From Symplocastrum torsivum CPER-KK1 (GTDB lineage: Bacteria; Cyanobacteriota; Cyanobacteriia; Cyanobacteriales; Coleofasciculaceae), in the NCBI GenBank assembly GCA_019358875.1, contig JAHHIF010000052.1, positions 1 through 56,239 on the forward strand: 56,239 nt of DNA, given 5' to 3'. Made by a program: the position numbers and the translations under genes. The notes below the pieces were generated by a model. It was not told where the DNA came from, ran no database searches, and worked only from the letters and a program-made list of their open reading frames with translations. Shown here piece after piece: positions 26,449-35,576 of this stretch; the stretch's first letter is position 1; each line of letters opens with the position of its first letter.

Positions 26449-26838
26449 CTAACGCATCAGCGGGCTACCGTGGTGATGAACGAGGTACCACGAAGATGCC
26501 AAGCACTGAAAAATATTTGTTGCCATCGACTCTGCCTGAATGCTTCTACCACCACTGGCTTGGAGGACTTTCTCAATCAAAATGACATAGGCGATAGTCT
26601 CGCAAATTTCCACAGAAATAATGTCTGTCTCAACCTCAATATATTTCGTATTTCTAAATATCTGCATCCAGGATGATTCAATTTCCTTCCAGCCTCGTAG
26701 TGCCCTGCGTCCGGGATGAATACAAAGAGTGCCACTTCCTTTCGACCAAATAGTACTCATTGCTTCAACATCCTTTTTCTCAAAGGCTCGATAAAAGGCT
26801 TCGTTTGCTGCTAAGACTTCACTTCGTCCGTTGTTCAT
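26449..26838 (-). CDS. NTF2/SnoaL-like (DUF4440-type) protein
   Basis: A 129-residue single-domain protein with the cone-shaped NTF2-like fold pattern: VLAANEAFYRAFEKKDVEAMSTIW at the N-terminus, then CIHPGRRALRGWKEIESSW, and YVILIEKVLQ. The C-terminus has SWYLVHHHGSPL. The family includes enzymes and binding proteins of many kinds, and the ligand is unknown. Close homologues in cyanobacteria and plants are annotated only as nuclear transport factor 2 family. The gene is convergent with the lipid kinase. Confidence 0.88.
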   Translation of the reverse strand: MNNGRSEVLAANEAFYRAFEKKDVEAMSTIWSKGSGTLCIHPGRRALRGWKEIESSWMQIFRNTKYIEVETDIISVEICETIAYVILIEKVLQASGGRSIQAESMATNIFQCLASSWYLVHHHGSPLMR

Positions 26839-26990
26839 TGGTATACCTTAGGGTCAGATTCTACTACTTGATTGTTAAAAAGCAGAAGTTAGCACAATAT
26901 TATCCAACCTTAGATGCTCTGCTACCTTATCTAAGTCATGTCTCACTGACCCGTATGATGAAGGAAAGGGTTAGAGCATAACTTTGTGGC

Positions 26991-27854
26991 ATGGGTATCG
27001 TTTGGGAACTAGATTTTTACTCGCGTCCGATTTTGGACGAAAACCAGAAAAAGGTATGGGAAGTCTTACTGTGTGAGAGTCCTTTAGATACGCGCCAGTC
27101 CACTGAGGAGTTATTTCGCTATGCCAGTTGGTGTCCCAATCAGCAAGTGAATTCGATTTGGCTGCAAAGTGCGATCGCAGAGGCGATTACTCAAAGTAAA
27201 CAACCCCCCGAAAAAATTCGCTTCTTTCGGCGGCAGATGAGCAACATGATCGTCAAAGCTTGTGAAGATTTGGGCATCCCCGCTCAAGCGTCGCGCCGCA
27301 CCTACACCATAGATCGTTGGCTGCAACAACGGGCAAAGGATTTTTACCCCAGCCAGCCTGGATATCAAGCCTCAGCGGAGGTATCTTCGTTTGTCCGTTA
27401 TGAACCCGAAACCCCGCAAGCATTACCGGATGCTTTGGAGGGACAGAAGTGGGCGTTTGTGAGCTTGGAAGCAGTGGCTTTTGAGGAAATGGAAGAGTGG
27501 GACATTGCCTTTGGAGAAGTGTTTCCTCTCTCGCTGATGGAACTTGCGCCCGACACTCGAATTCCCGGCATCATTATTTTTTCCTCCAGAGCAACACCCG
27601 TGGCAGCCTGGATGTCAGGCTTAGAGCTTGCGTTTGTGAGATTTGAGAGCGAGCCAGTTGCTAGATTGTTACTCGAAACAGGTGAAAGTGATAGCTGGAT
27701 TCTGGCTAATATTAAAGACGCCCAAACGTTAAATGAGGCTAGAGGGTTTGAGTTAGCGAAGGAGAAGGCACAAGGGGTACATTTTCTTGCCGTGCAATCT
27801 AGCCCAACCTCAGAAGCCTTTGCAGGATTTTGGCTGCTGCAAGAGTTAAAGTAG
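26991..27854 (+). CDS. Tab2/Atab2-family RNA-binding protein (DUF1092)
   Basis: A 287-residue protein that begins with the hallmark IVWELDFYSRPILDENQKKVWEVL and includes ESPLDTRQSTEELFRYA, IRFFRRQMSNMI and a C-terminal EAFAGFWLLQEL. In Chlamydomonas, Tab2 binds the psaB 5' leader and is required for its translation. In Arabidopsis, ATAB2 affects both photosystems. The cyanobacterial homologue is presumed to act in photosystem I biogenesis, but this is less well tested. The family is limited to oxygenic phototrophs, which supports the taxonomic placement. Confidence 0.93.
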   Translation: MGIVWELDFYSRPILDENQKKVWEVLLCESPLDTRQSTEELFRYASWCPNQQVNSIWLQSAIAEAITQSKQPPEKIRFFRRQMSNMIVKACEDLGIPAQASRRTYTIDRWLQQRAKDFYPSQPGYQASAEVSSFVRYEPETPQALPDALEGQKWAFVSLEAVAFEEMEEWDIAFGEVFPLSLMELAPDTRIPGIIIFSSRATPVAAWMSGLELAFVRFESEPVARLLLETGESDSWILANIKDAQTLNEARGFELAKEKAQGVHFLAVQSSPTSEAFAGFWLLQELK

Positions 27855-27977
27855 CGCTTCAACGGTCAGTAATTAGACGTTTAGAATCAGTGACAAGCCT
27901 CTACCCTTCAACTTAAGAGAGAAGAACACCTGACAACGGACAATTAAGAACAGACAACTGATAAAAAGGTTTTAGTT

Positions 27978-29327
27978 ATGGGTTCTAACGATTTACCAGA
28001 AGCCCTACACGCCGAACAACTGTTAGAGTTAGCGGCTCAAGCAGGGGTGAAGCAAGCAGAGGTTTATCAGTCGCGATCGCTTTCTCGACCAGTGTTTTTT
28101 GAAGCCAACCGACTGAAGCAGCTTGAAAGCAGCCAATCGGAAGGAGTAGCCCTCAGGCTGTGGCGAGAGGGCTGTCCAGGACTGGCTGTTGCTTATGGGC
28201 CAGTGGAACCCCAAGATTTGGTCGATCGCGCGATCGCCATGACGTACCTCAATGAACCGGAACCCGTGGAACTTGCTGGGGCACGAACTGATCACTATCC
28301 CGATCTGGGAGAGACAGTGCCAGTGGAAACCTTGGTTGAAATGGGTAAAGTTGCGATCGCTCAGATTCGTGACGCTTACCCGGAAGTCCTCTGTACAGGA
28401 CAGTGGGAGTGTGAGGAGGAAACAACACGTCTGGTTAACTCTCAAGGCTTAGATTGCCATTACACCGACACAACCCTGAGTTGCTTTATTGGAGCAGAAT
28501 GGGTACGGGGTGAGGACTTTTTGAGCGTCTATGATGGTGAGACTGAGCGAGGGACGCTAACCAGTGAGAAAGTTGTTCAGCAAATTCTACAACGTTTGAG
28601 TTGGGCAAAAGAAAATGTCTCTCCTCCCAGTACTCGTGTACCCGTTTTACTAACTGCCAAAGCTGCTGATTTGCTCTGGGATACAGTTCAGTCGGCATTA
28701 AATGGAAAACAGGTGTTAGAAGGAGCTTCCCCTTGGAGCGAGATGTTACGCGCTAGATCCCAAGGTGTTGTTTTACTGACAGACTTGATACCGCTTGTCA
28801 CGTCCGACACCCTCACGATCACTCAGCAACCAGATATTGGCCCCTATAGCTGCCCCTTTGATGATGAAGGCACTCCTACCCAACCACTTTTGTTGATTCG
28901 AGAAGGGCGATTGCAGCAGTTTTATTGCGATCGCACAACAGGACGACTGCTAGGCACTAGCACGACTGGTAATGGTTTTCGTCCTGGTATGGGTAGCTAT
29001 CCGAGTCCCGGCTTAGTTAATATGCTGGTTCAACCGGGAAAGGGTTCTCTCTGCGACTTGATTGGGCAACTCGATGAGGGACTCGTTGTAGATCAGTTGT
29101 TAGGGGGTGGTGCTGGACTTAGCGGAGAGTTTTCAGTCAACGTTGAGCTGGGCTACCGAGTGCAAAAAGGAGAAATCATCGGTCGAGTGAAAGACACGAT
29201 GATCTCCGGAAATGTCTACACTGTCCTGAAGCAATTGGTAGCTCTAGGTGGCGATGCCGATTGGAATGGTCCTTGCTACACGCCATCGCTAATTGTAGAA
29301 GGAATCTCCACTACGGGTAGAAGTTAG
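27978..29327 (+). CDS. pmbA: TldE/PmbA-family peptidase subunit
   Basis: A 449-residue protein of the TldD/TldE family, which forms a heterodimeric zinc protease that processes modified peptides and, in E. coli, degrades CcdA. Family segments visible: ANRLKQLESSQSEGVALRLWREG (about 46-68), QGVVLLTDL and FDDEGTPTQPLLLIREGRLQQFYCDR. The C-terminal part has GGGAGLSGEFSVNVELGYRVQKGEIIGRVKDTMISGNVY. No HExxxH zinc motif is seen, so this is the TldE (non-catalytic) type. TldD is not in the window. Confidence 0.88.
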   Translation: MGSNDLPEALHAEQLLELAAQAGVKQAEVYQSRSLSRPVFFEANRLKQLESSQSEGVALRLWREGCPGLAVAYGPVEPQDLVDRAIAMTYLNEPEPVELAGARTDHYPDLGETVPVETLVEMGKVAIAQIRDAYPEVLCTGQWECEEETTRLVNSQGLDCHYTDTTLSCFIGAEWVRGEDFLSVYDGETERGTLTSEKVVQQILQRLSWAKENVSPPSTRVPVLLTAKAADLLWDTVQSALNGKQVLEGASPWSEMLRARSQGVVLLTDLIPLVTSDTLTITQQPDIGPYSCPFDDEGTPTQPLLLIREGRLQQFYCDRTTGRLLGTSTTGNGFRPGMGSYPSPGLVNMLVQPGKGSLCDLIGQLDEGLVVDQLLGGGAGLSGEFSVNVELGYRVQKGEIIGRVKDTMISGNVYTVLKQLVALGGDADWNGPCYTPSLIVEGISTTGRS

Positions 29328-29349
29328 TTGTTGGTTGTTAGTTGTTAGG
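29324..29349. repeat. Heptameric short tandem repeat (TTAGTTG type)
   Basis: TTAGTTG-TTGGTTG-TTAGTTG-TTAGG overlaps the pmbA stop codon (TAG at 29325-29327). It has the same unit and orientation as the repeats after relA/spoT and after the ClC gene. Confidence 0.65.
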
Positions 29350-29557
29350 TAGGAGAAATCATTGAGAAAGAAATGTTAACCTAAAAAAACTCAAAACAAA
29401 TCACTATCTTTATAACAACTGACAACCAAACAGTTCTGTAATTCAAGTAACAAATAACAAAAAAAATATGGCTGTCGCCATAAGATTAGGACAGATTTAA
29501 CAGCCAAACAACCACTTACTAGTAATAATCCTCTGCCTTTTGCCATACAACAAACCG

Positions 29558-30259
29558 ATGATAGACTTTAAGCAATTTGAAGTTTTGAGTTTTGATTGCT
29601 ACGGGACACTCATTGATTGGGATAGTGGGATTCTAGGGGCATTAAAACCTATCCTCTCAAACCATAATGTAAGCCTCAGCGATGAGCAAATTCTTGAAGC
29701 CTATGCTCAAGTTGAAGCGGCTCACCAATCCGGAGACTACTTAAAATACAGAGAAGTTCTTAAAAAATTAGTCCAAGCCTTTGGGGAAAGATTGAACTTT
29801 ACAGCAACCGAGGCTGAAGCCGAGTCTCTGGCTGAATCAATTAAAGGCTGGGAACCTTTCCCCGATACCGTTGAAGCTCTAAAAATACTCAAAAAAAGAT
29901 ATAAACTTACAATTATTTCCAATATTGATGATGATTTATTTGCCGCTACTGCTAAAAAACTAGATGTAGAGTTTGACTGGATAATCACAGCGGAACAAGT
30001 CAAATCTTATAAACCCTCTCGACAAAATTTTGAGTTTGCCCTTCAACGCATGGGCATCACTCCAGGTACGCTTTTACACGTTGCTCAAAGTGTTTATCAT
30101 GACATAATTCCGACAAGAAGCATGGGATTATCAGCTATATGGGTTAACCGCAGAGGTGAGAAACAAGACAATCAGGTGATAGACTCAGCAAGTGGAAAAC
30201 CAGATTTGGAAGTACCAGATTTAAAAACCCTGGTGTCTCTCATGGATTTAGACTCATGA
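29558..30259 (+). CDS. HAD-superfamily hydrolase, 2-haloacid dehalogenase type II
   Basis: A 233-residue HAD enzyme; the frame extends six codons upstream to a TTG, but ATG at 29558 is the likelier start. It has all four HAD motifs: FDCYGTLIDWD with nucleophile Asp13, TIISNIDDD, Lys in VKSYKPSRQNF, and AQSVYHDIIPTRSMG. The pattern is that of L-2-haloacid dehalogenases, which hydrolyse 2-haloalkanoic acids through an Asp ester. Many members of the group have other phosphatase-like or unknown substrates. Heptamer repeats lie on both sides (29324 and 30362). Confidence 0.88.
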   Translation: MIDFKQFEVLSFDCYGTLIDWDSGILGALKPILSNHNVSLSDEQILEAYAQVEAAHQSGDYLKYREVLKKLVQAFGERLNFTATEAEAESLAESIKGWEPFPDTVEALKILKKRYKLTIISNIDDDLFAATAKKLDVEFDWIITAEQVKSYKPSRQNFEFALQRMGITPGTLLHVAQSVYHDIIPTRSMGLSAIWVNRRGEKQDNQVIDSASGKPDLEVPDLKTLVSLMDLDS

Positions 30260-30361
30260 AAAAACATATAAGGTTACCTGAGACTTGTCTCAGGTGCTAA
30301 GTAAATGGGCAAAAATAAACTTAGCCGCTTAGGGAGTTGTCTCGCTAGAATTTTCTTTTCA

Positions 30362-30393
30362 CTAACAACCAACAACTACCAACTAACAACTAA
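30362..30393. repeat. Heptameric short tandem repeat (CTAACAA type)
   Basis: CTAACAA-CCAACAA-CTACCAA-CTAACAA-CTAA lies about 40 bp before the ClC gene, inverted relative to the repeat after that gene at 33077. Confidence 0.65.
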
Positions 30394-30433
30394 TTTCTGT
30401 TGTCCAGCATCTACTATTTGTTGCTAGCGACAA

Positions 30434-33076
30434 ATGACAACCTTGCCCGTCTCCCTTCCCAAGCGCTTTCGTCAATGGCTGTTACCGAGACGCCGCCTTG
30501 CGATCGCAGAAGCCTGTTTGATTGGTTTAGTATCTGGACTCTCTGCTGTCTTACTCAAGCAAAGTGTTGGTCTTTTTGGTTCATGGCGTGTTCAGGCTTC
30601 TCTCTTGCTACCCGCTAGCATAGCCTTACCCGCGATCGGACTTTCTTTAGGGCTACTTTGCGGGTTTATCATTGAGCGTTTGTCATCCGAAGCAACAGGT
30701 AGTGGTATTCCACAAATTAAAGGCGCACTCGCTCAGTTTCCCATTACTCTCAATTTACGAGTCGCACTCGTCAAGTTAGTCAGCAGCATTTTATCCCTGT
30801 CGGCGGGGCTAACATTGGGGCGACAAGGGCCAACGGTTCATATTGGTGCAGCGATCGCAGGACAAATGAGTCATTGGGTGCCGACGTCTCCCGATCACCG
30901 ACGTCAGATGATTGCAGCCGGGGCGGGTGCTGGTTTAGCAGCAGGTTTTAATGCTCCCCTTGCGGGAATTCTGTTTGTCGTTGAAGAACTACTACGTGAC
31001 CTCTCGAACCTAACGCTAGGTACAGCAATTCTTGCCTCCTTCATTGGTGCTGTTGTCTCGCGGCTATTGGGTGGACGGAGTTTAGATCTCAACCTGCAAC
31101 TCACCGACCTTTCAAGCGGCTTCAGTGCGCCAGAAATTCCCTTTTATGTGTTGTTGGGTGTCTTAGCTGGATTGCTAGGGGCATTGTTTAATCAGGGACT
31201 GCTTGCCAGCCTTACCCTCTACGAACGCCTGAACCTCAGATTACCCCTACGAATTGGCTTAGCGGGGATGATTTGTGGCTGTGTTGTGGCACTGCTGCCG
31301 ATTTCCTTCCGAGACAACAACGGTTTACGGGAGTTGTTACTCACGGGTGAAGCGAGTTGGCAATTCACAAGTGTTGCCTTTGTTGCCTACTTTATTCTCA
31401 CGTTAGTTTCCTATGGTTCCGGCGCACCTGGCGGTTTGTTTCACCCCTCTCTTGTGCTAGGTGCGGCGCTGGGTTACTTAGTAGGAGTTGCTCAGTCTCA
31501 TCTGTTGGGAGTAGGTTTGCCGACAAGTTACGCCTTGGCAGGCATGGGTTCATTTTTTAGCGCTGTCTCGAAAGTCCCGATTACAGCGATTGTCATCGTG
31601 TTTGAGATGACAACAGACTTCAATCTCGTGCTGCCATTGATGATTAGCTGTGTAACCTCCTACCTGATTGCCGATAAGTTAGCCAAAGGTTCACTATATC
31701 AGCGTCTCTTGGAATTGAAAGGCTACACATTGCCTACTCAACAATTAGAGAAGGGTTCTTTATCGGGATTGAAAGCCTCGGACTTAATGCAGCCCAAAGT
31801 TGAAACTCTGGCGAGTCAGATGACGTTGGATGAAGCTGTACGGGCGTTTTCCCGCTCCCATCATCGCGGTTTTCCGGTACTCGATAACGGTGAATTGGTT
31901 GGGATTATTACTCAAACAGATTTGGCGAATGCAAGCCAGCGCCAGTTGCCTGGGGATACAACGATTTCACAAATCATGACCCCTCAGCCAATAACGGTTA
32001 TCCCCGTTGACCCATTGAGTCAGGTTCTCTATTTGCTCAACCGTTACAAACTGAGCCGATTACCCGTTATAGAAGGTCGGAAACTAGTAGGAATTATCAC
32101 TCGTGCCGATATTATTCGTGCTGAAGCTGACCAACTGAGTGGTGATGACCAAATCGAGTCTCGTCCTGAACCGTCCTACGTGGTGTATCAAACTCATGCT
32201 CCAGCAGTAGGACGAGGGCGTTTGTTGGTTCCTCTGGCTAATCCGCAAACGGCACCGATACTATTACAACTTGCTTTCTCAATTGCCCGCGATCGCGATT
32301 ACGAAATTGAATGTCTCCAGGTTATCGCTATTCCTCGCAGCAATAATCCCGCTCAGACACCTGTAAAAACAACTAAAAGCCGTCGCTTACTGCGTATGGC
32401 AGAAAAACTAGGGCGAGATTGGGAAATTCCCGTTCACACTCAAATTCGGGTCGCCCACGATACGGCTCAAGCGATTCTAGAAACAATTAAAGAGCGACAT
32501 ATTGGTCTAATTTTAATGGGATGGAAGGCGGAGCCACCGACTAGCACGGGTCGTATCTTTGGCAATGTTGTGGATACTCTGATTCGGCAAGCTTCCTGTG
32601 ATTTAGTGTTGGTCAAGCTAGGGCATCGGGAAGAACAACATGATGATGGGACATCTGCTGCGGCTTGTCCCTTACCAATTGCCTGGAATCGCTGGTTAGT
32701 ACCGATTGCTGGGGGGCCAAATTCAAGCTACGCCTTGCAACTTTTACCCGCTCTCGCGTCTCACAACTCGATGACAACGATTAAAGTGACTCAGGTTTTT
32801 ACTCCTTCTATGCTTTTACCGGACACTACTGGACTAGAAAAAGCGGCATACTTCCTCAGTGGCAAACTCAACACCAGCGTTGTAACAATTCCTGTGCGTT
32901 CTTATTCTGTCCCTGATGCAGTGATTCATCTGGCTCACGCCGATCAGTGTGATGTTGTTGTTTTAGGCGCGAGTCGTGAAGGGCTATTACAAAAGGTGAT
33001 ACATGGAAATATTCCAGAAGCGATCGCACGGGGCGTTAACAGCACGGTGATTTTGGTACGGGGGGCATTGGAGTAG
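30434..33076 (+). CDS. ClC-type chloride channel/transporter with CBS pair and two UspA domains
   Basis: An 880-residue membrane protein. The ClC core (about 15-425) shows GSGIPQIKGAL, GRQGPTVHIGAA, NAPLAGILFVVEELLRD and GAPGGLFHPSLVLGA. Two CBS domains follow (about 450-570; DLMQPKVETLA and QIMTPQPITVIP). Two universal-stress-protein-like domains end the chain (about 590-730 and 755-880), with GRLLVPLANP and WLVPIAGGP. In the second anion-selectivity motif the usual gating Glu (GREGP) is Gln131, while the internal Glu pair (184-185) is kept. CBS/USP domains suggest control by adenine nucleotides. It is flanked by inverted heptamer repeats. Confidence 0.92.
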   Translation: MTTLPVSLPKRFRQWLLPRRRLAIAEACLIGLVSGLSAVLLKQSVGLFGSWRVQASLLLPASIALPAIGLSLGLLCGFIIERLSSEATGSGIPQIKGALAQFPITLNLRVALVKLVSSILSLSAGLTLGRQGPTVHIGAAIAGQMSHWVPTSPDHRRQMIAAGAGAGLAAGFNAPLAGILFVVEELLRDLSNLTLGTAILASFIGAVVSRLLGGRSLDLNLQLTDLSSGFSAPEIPFYVLLGVLAGLLGALFNQGLLASLTLYERLNLRLPLRIGLAGMICGCVVALLPISFRDNNGLRELLLTGEASWQFTSVAFVAYFILTLVSYGSGAPGGLFHPSLVLGAALGYLVGVAQSHLLGVGLPTSYALAGMGSFFSAVSKVPITAIVIVFEMTTDFNLVLPLMISCVTSYLIADKLAKGSLYQRLLELKGYTLPTQQLEKGSLSGLKASDLMQPKVETLASQMTLDEAVRAFSRSHHRGFPVLDNGELVGIITQTDLANASQRQLPGDTTISQIMTPQPITVIPVDPLSQVLYLLNRYKLSRLPVIEGRKLVGIITRADIIRAEADQLSGDDQIESRPEPSYVVYQTHAPAVGRGRLLVPLANPQTAPILLQLAFSIARDRDYEIECLQVIAIPRSNNPAQTPVKTTKSRRLLRMAEKLGRDWEIPVHTQIRVAHDTAQAILETIKERHIGLILMGWKAEPPTSTGRIFGNVVDTLIRQASCDLVLVKLGHREEQHDDGTSAAACPLPIAWNRWLVPIAGGPNSSYALQLLPALASHNSMTTIKVTQVFTPSMLLPDTTGLEKAAYFLSGKLNTSVVTIPVRSYSVPDAVIHLAHADQCDVVVLGASREGLLQKVIHGNIPEAIARGVNSTVILVRGALE

Positions 33077-33090
33077 TTGTTAGTTGTTAG
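33077..33090. repeat. Heptameric short tandem repeat (TTGTTAG x2)
   Basis: Two exact copies of TTGTTAG begin right after the ClC stop codon. This is the reverse complement of the CTAACAA units ahead of the gene. Confidence 0.6.
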
Positions 33091-33291
33091 TTCGCTTCTT
33101 TTGCCTCTCGCTACATAATGATTAGGTACTCTAGCCAATACGATGTCCCTGACTTCCCGATTTTCTGAATTTAAAAAAGGTTTATTGTTTGTTGCTAGTT
33201 TTCATCCTGCTCGTCGTGTCCCTTGAGCATGGGAGTCTAACTTAGGAAATAGCGCTTGATAAAACAGATTACCGTAAAAGGCGATCGCTTT

Positions 33292-33486
33292 TTACTCAGC
33301 AATCACTGCGACTTCTTGAGCCAAGAACTGATGTAAAGTTCTTCTAACCTGAAACTCTTTGTGAAGGTTGCTGCTTGCTACACCGAGAACTGGCATTTCC
33401 TGTCTACAGCGAGAACAATACCAATAAATGCTGTTGTGACGAGCATGACGGAGCAACCGAGTAGAGCAACATGGACAATCGTTCAT
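33292..33486 (-). CDS. Small zinc-ribbon protein of unknown function
   Basis: A 64-residue protein from the ATG at 33486 (the frame extends seven codons further to 33507). It starts MNDCPCCSTRLLRHARH and continues YWYCSRCRQEMPVL, giving two Cys-x2-Cys pairs 20-25 residues apart, as in a zinc ribbon. The rest is a helical tail. Similar short CPCC...WYC.C.QEMP proteins occur in other cyanobacteria, but their role is unknown. It may be an RNA- or protein-binding adaptor. Confidence 0.75.
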   Translation of the reverse strand: MNDCPCCSTRLLRHARHNSIYWYCSRCRQEMPVLGVASSNLHKEFQVRRTLHQFLAQEVAVIAE

Positions 33487-33665
33487 GGTATTCCTGGAAC
33501 CCAACACCTATGAGAGTACAGGTTATAAGTTAAAAATTTGGGTAAGAAATCGGAAAAAAATCGGGAAGAATTAATGTGCCAGAAAAGCTTAACAAACGAT
33601 TTTTAAGAATTATAAAAAGTACTCTGCTGTTGAATTTCTGAACTAAGGCAAACACTATAGCAAAA

Positions 33666-33686
33666 GGCAGAGGGCAGAAGGCAGAG
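33666..33686. repeat. Heptameric short tandem repeat (GGCAGAG/A x3)
   Basis: Three 7-base units GGCAGAG, GGCAGAA, GGCAGAG, followed by GGG and a short T run. This is a third heptamer family in the window. Confidence 0.6.
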
Positions 33687-33763
33687 GGGTTTTATGTTTA
33701 CTACTAGTAGGTGGTTGTTTTAGCCATTAAATTTTTCCTAACCCTGATGGCGATAGCTATAAC

Positions 33764-33787
33764 AAAAAAGCACCTTGAAGAAGGTGC
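33764..33787 (-). terminator. Rho-independent terminator for the membrane-protein gene
   Basis: On the minus strand GCACCTT, loop CTTC, AAGGTGC, then TTTTTT. A 7-bp perfect stem with a tetraloop and T6 tail lies 44 bp after the stop at 33831. This is the cleanest intrinsic terminator in the window. Confidence 0.8.
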
Positions 33788-33830
33788 CAAGAGAGGTGGC
33801 AAAAACCAGCCTCCAGCCTATGTACTATTT

Positions 33831-34466
33831 TTAGCTAACCCTGTGAGCGTGAGGTTTGCGAGCACCAGCTGAGGCTCCTGCCAGTGACGCAGCTAAACCT
33901 AGCAAGGAACCAATCACAAATGACCATAATCCTTTAGCTGCATTGCCAGCAATATCACGAGTTTGGTCAGCTGAAGGTGCGTTGGGCGCGTTGTTTGGTA
34001 GATTAACACCGCCCTGCTGTTGAACTTGGCCGATAACTTCTCCAGCATTGGAGGCAGCAATTCCAAAAGCACCCGTTACGCCACTTGCCAATAGCCAAGA
34101 ACTCAGTGCCAGGGTTGTTGCCCAAAGAACTGCTCCGTTTAAAAGCGCTGTGCTACGGTTCATCGGTCCACAAGCGCGGGCGGCAACCCAACTGCCAACG
34201 AATAGCGAAATTAACAAACTGATGATTGACCAAATCCCTACACCTGTGCCAACGCCAGGGGCATTTGATCTAGGGGCACCTGAACCTGAAAGGAAGCTTG
34301 AGCCGATCGCAGCACCCAAGGCACTCAAAATCAGTTGAGTTGCTAAGGCAACTACAAGACCTGAAATAATTGGACCCCACCTAACGCGATCGTGATATTC
34401 GACTACTTGATTAACGATTGGGGGTTCAGTGAGTATACTATCCCCTGGACGATTGACATATGACAT
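33831..34466 (-). CDS. Small Ala/Gly-rich integral membrane protein
   Basis: A 211-residue protein from the ATG at 34466, chosen because AAGGGAGGG stands just upstream; the frame extends 28 codons further without sense. After a polar N-terminus (SYVNRPGDSILTEPP, ending DRVRWGPIISG) there are about four hydrophobic segments (near 32-60, 75-100, 108-140 and 178-200), rich in small residues. A short Lys/His/Arg tail follows. It resembles the loosely defined YrzE or PhnA-like membrane proteins of cyanobacteria, for which no function is known. It is monocistronic, with a strong terminator. Confidence 0.75.
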   Translation of the reverse strand: MSYVNRPGDSILTEPPIVNQVVEYHDRVRWGPIISGLVVALATQLILSALGAAIGSSFLSGSGAPRSNAPGVGTGVGIWSIISLLISLFVGSWVAARACGPMNRSTALLNGAVLWATTLALSSWLLASGVTGAFGIAASNAGEVIGQVQQQGGVNLPNNAPNAPSADQTRDIAGNAAKGLWSFVIGSLLGLAASLAGASAGARKPHAHRVS

Positions 34467-34932
34467 AAGTTTGCCCTCCCTTGCTCCTTGTGTGCTAGAA
34501 GCTCTTTGGATTAATTCCTTCTTCGTTTTCAGTCTAGAGCGGGAGTGCAAATAATTTCTCTATCACTAGAAAGAGTTGGATTTTCCCTCAAGAGGAAGAG
34601 TTTATCAAGGCTGTGTTAAGAGATGATGTAGCTTATATGACTTTAGTTGGGCATAGAGTGAACTAGAGAATTTTGGTCAAGTAAAGTTGAATCGTTGCGG
34701 GGTATCGGTAGGCTTTGATGAAAGCGAAATCGATACCACAAGAAAAGCGATCGCACCCTTTTTAAATACAGAAATACAGTCTCAGAGATCTCTTAGCACA
34801 ACTATAGGTTTATTTTAGTGGCACAAAGGTTTCACCTATTTGCTCGTCATTACTTTCGTAAAAAGTTAGTGACTAATGACGATGAGTTTGCTTGAGACTA
34901 ACCGATGTTTATCAAACTCATAATTGAGCCAG
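34467..34932. other. 466-bp gap without a gene
   Basis: Contains the leader of the membrane-protein gene at the left and the 3' flank of the secreted-protein gene at the right. One HIP1-like site and an 8-bp stem hairpin (34845-34881) are present. No RNA gene or open frame with protein-like composition was seen. Confidence 0.5.
34845..34881 (-). terminator. Possible hairpin terminator after the secreted-protein gene
   Basis: CGTCATTA (34845-34852) and TAATGACG (34874-34881) are exact inverted repeats separated by 21 bases, about 50 bp past the minus-strand stop at 34933. A T5 run lies inside the loop on the minus strand, not after the stem, so this is only a weak candidate. Confidence 0.35.
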
Positions 34933-35553
34933 TTATTGATTGAGTGCCAAACCAGCATTAAGCAATATACCTAACACAGAACGAATGGCTCTGAGTTCCT
35001 CTGGAATCTCAATCACAAAACTATCAGGACTGCCATTAATCAAGGCATTGTAAGCCTCAATTGCCGCTTGAAATTGGGCAGCATCGACCGTCCCACCAGA
35101 ATTTAGTCCTCGCAAACTAGCTACCAAGTTTGCCGCAAGAGTTGCATCTGCCCCAGCACTCACTAAAGCACTTTCAATCTGAGCCGCACTAGCACTCACA
35201 TTGCCGTTAGCCGTCACGAGGACTTCTAGATTTTGCTGTATCGTGAGTGGAATTGCAGTCGGAGTATCAGTAGAGAGTACGGGTAAATTTCCCGCCGCCA
35301 ACTGTTGATTCACTAAACTTGCTGCACCGTTAACCGCATCTTCAATGGGTCGAGTGATGTAAACGATGACTAGCTCACCCCCCTCACTGGAGACGAGTGC
35401 CCCGTTAACAATATCACTGGTTGTAATAATCGCACCCGTTGTATCTGACTGGTTGCCCGACTGAGCTTGTGCTGTTGGAGCGTGAGACACAACACCTACA
35501 ATGGCTAGGGCAAAACCTAGTCCAAGGTGTAAAGGAAAATGCTTAATGTTCAT
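34933..35553 (-). CDS. Secreted protein of unknown function
   Basis: A 206-residue protein with a clear signal peptide (about 1-30; hydrophobic core LGLGFALAIVGVVSHAPT, cleavage near AQAQS). The mature part is Ala/Val/Ser-rich with beta- and helix-forming stretches, including NQQLAAGNLPVLST and ASAAQIESALVSAGADATLAANLV. No catalytic or metal motif is visible and I do not recognise the family. It follows the SLH-protein gene by 23 bp on the same strand, so it is probably made with it and located in the periplasm or envelope. Confidence 0.75.
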   Translation of the reverse strand: MNIKHFPLHLGLGFALAIVGVVSHAPTAQAQSGNQSDTTGAIITTSDIVNGALVSSEGGELVIVYITRPIEDAVNGAASLVNQQLAAGNLPVLSTDTPTAIPLTIQQNLEVLVTANGNVSASAAQIESALVSAGADATLAANLVASLRGLNSGGTVDAAQFQAAIEAYNALINGSPDSFVIEIPEELRAIRSVLGILLNAGLALNQ

Positions 35554-35576
35554 AACTTTCCTTCGGAATTGATGAC

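Larger units (their letters stand above)
33487..33830. other. 344-bp gap with heptamer repeat and minus-strand terminator
   Basis: No gene is supported. The first part is AT-rich and would hold the promoter of the small zinc-ribbon gene. The middle has GGCAGAN heptamers (33666-33686). The right part has a strong hairpin terminator for the membrane-protein gene to the right. Confidence 0.6.

Noticed and set aside
27978..29327. Catalytic TldD metalloprotease
   Set aside because: No HExxxH zinc motif is visible, so the TldE/PmbA (partner) assignment is better.
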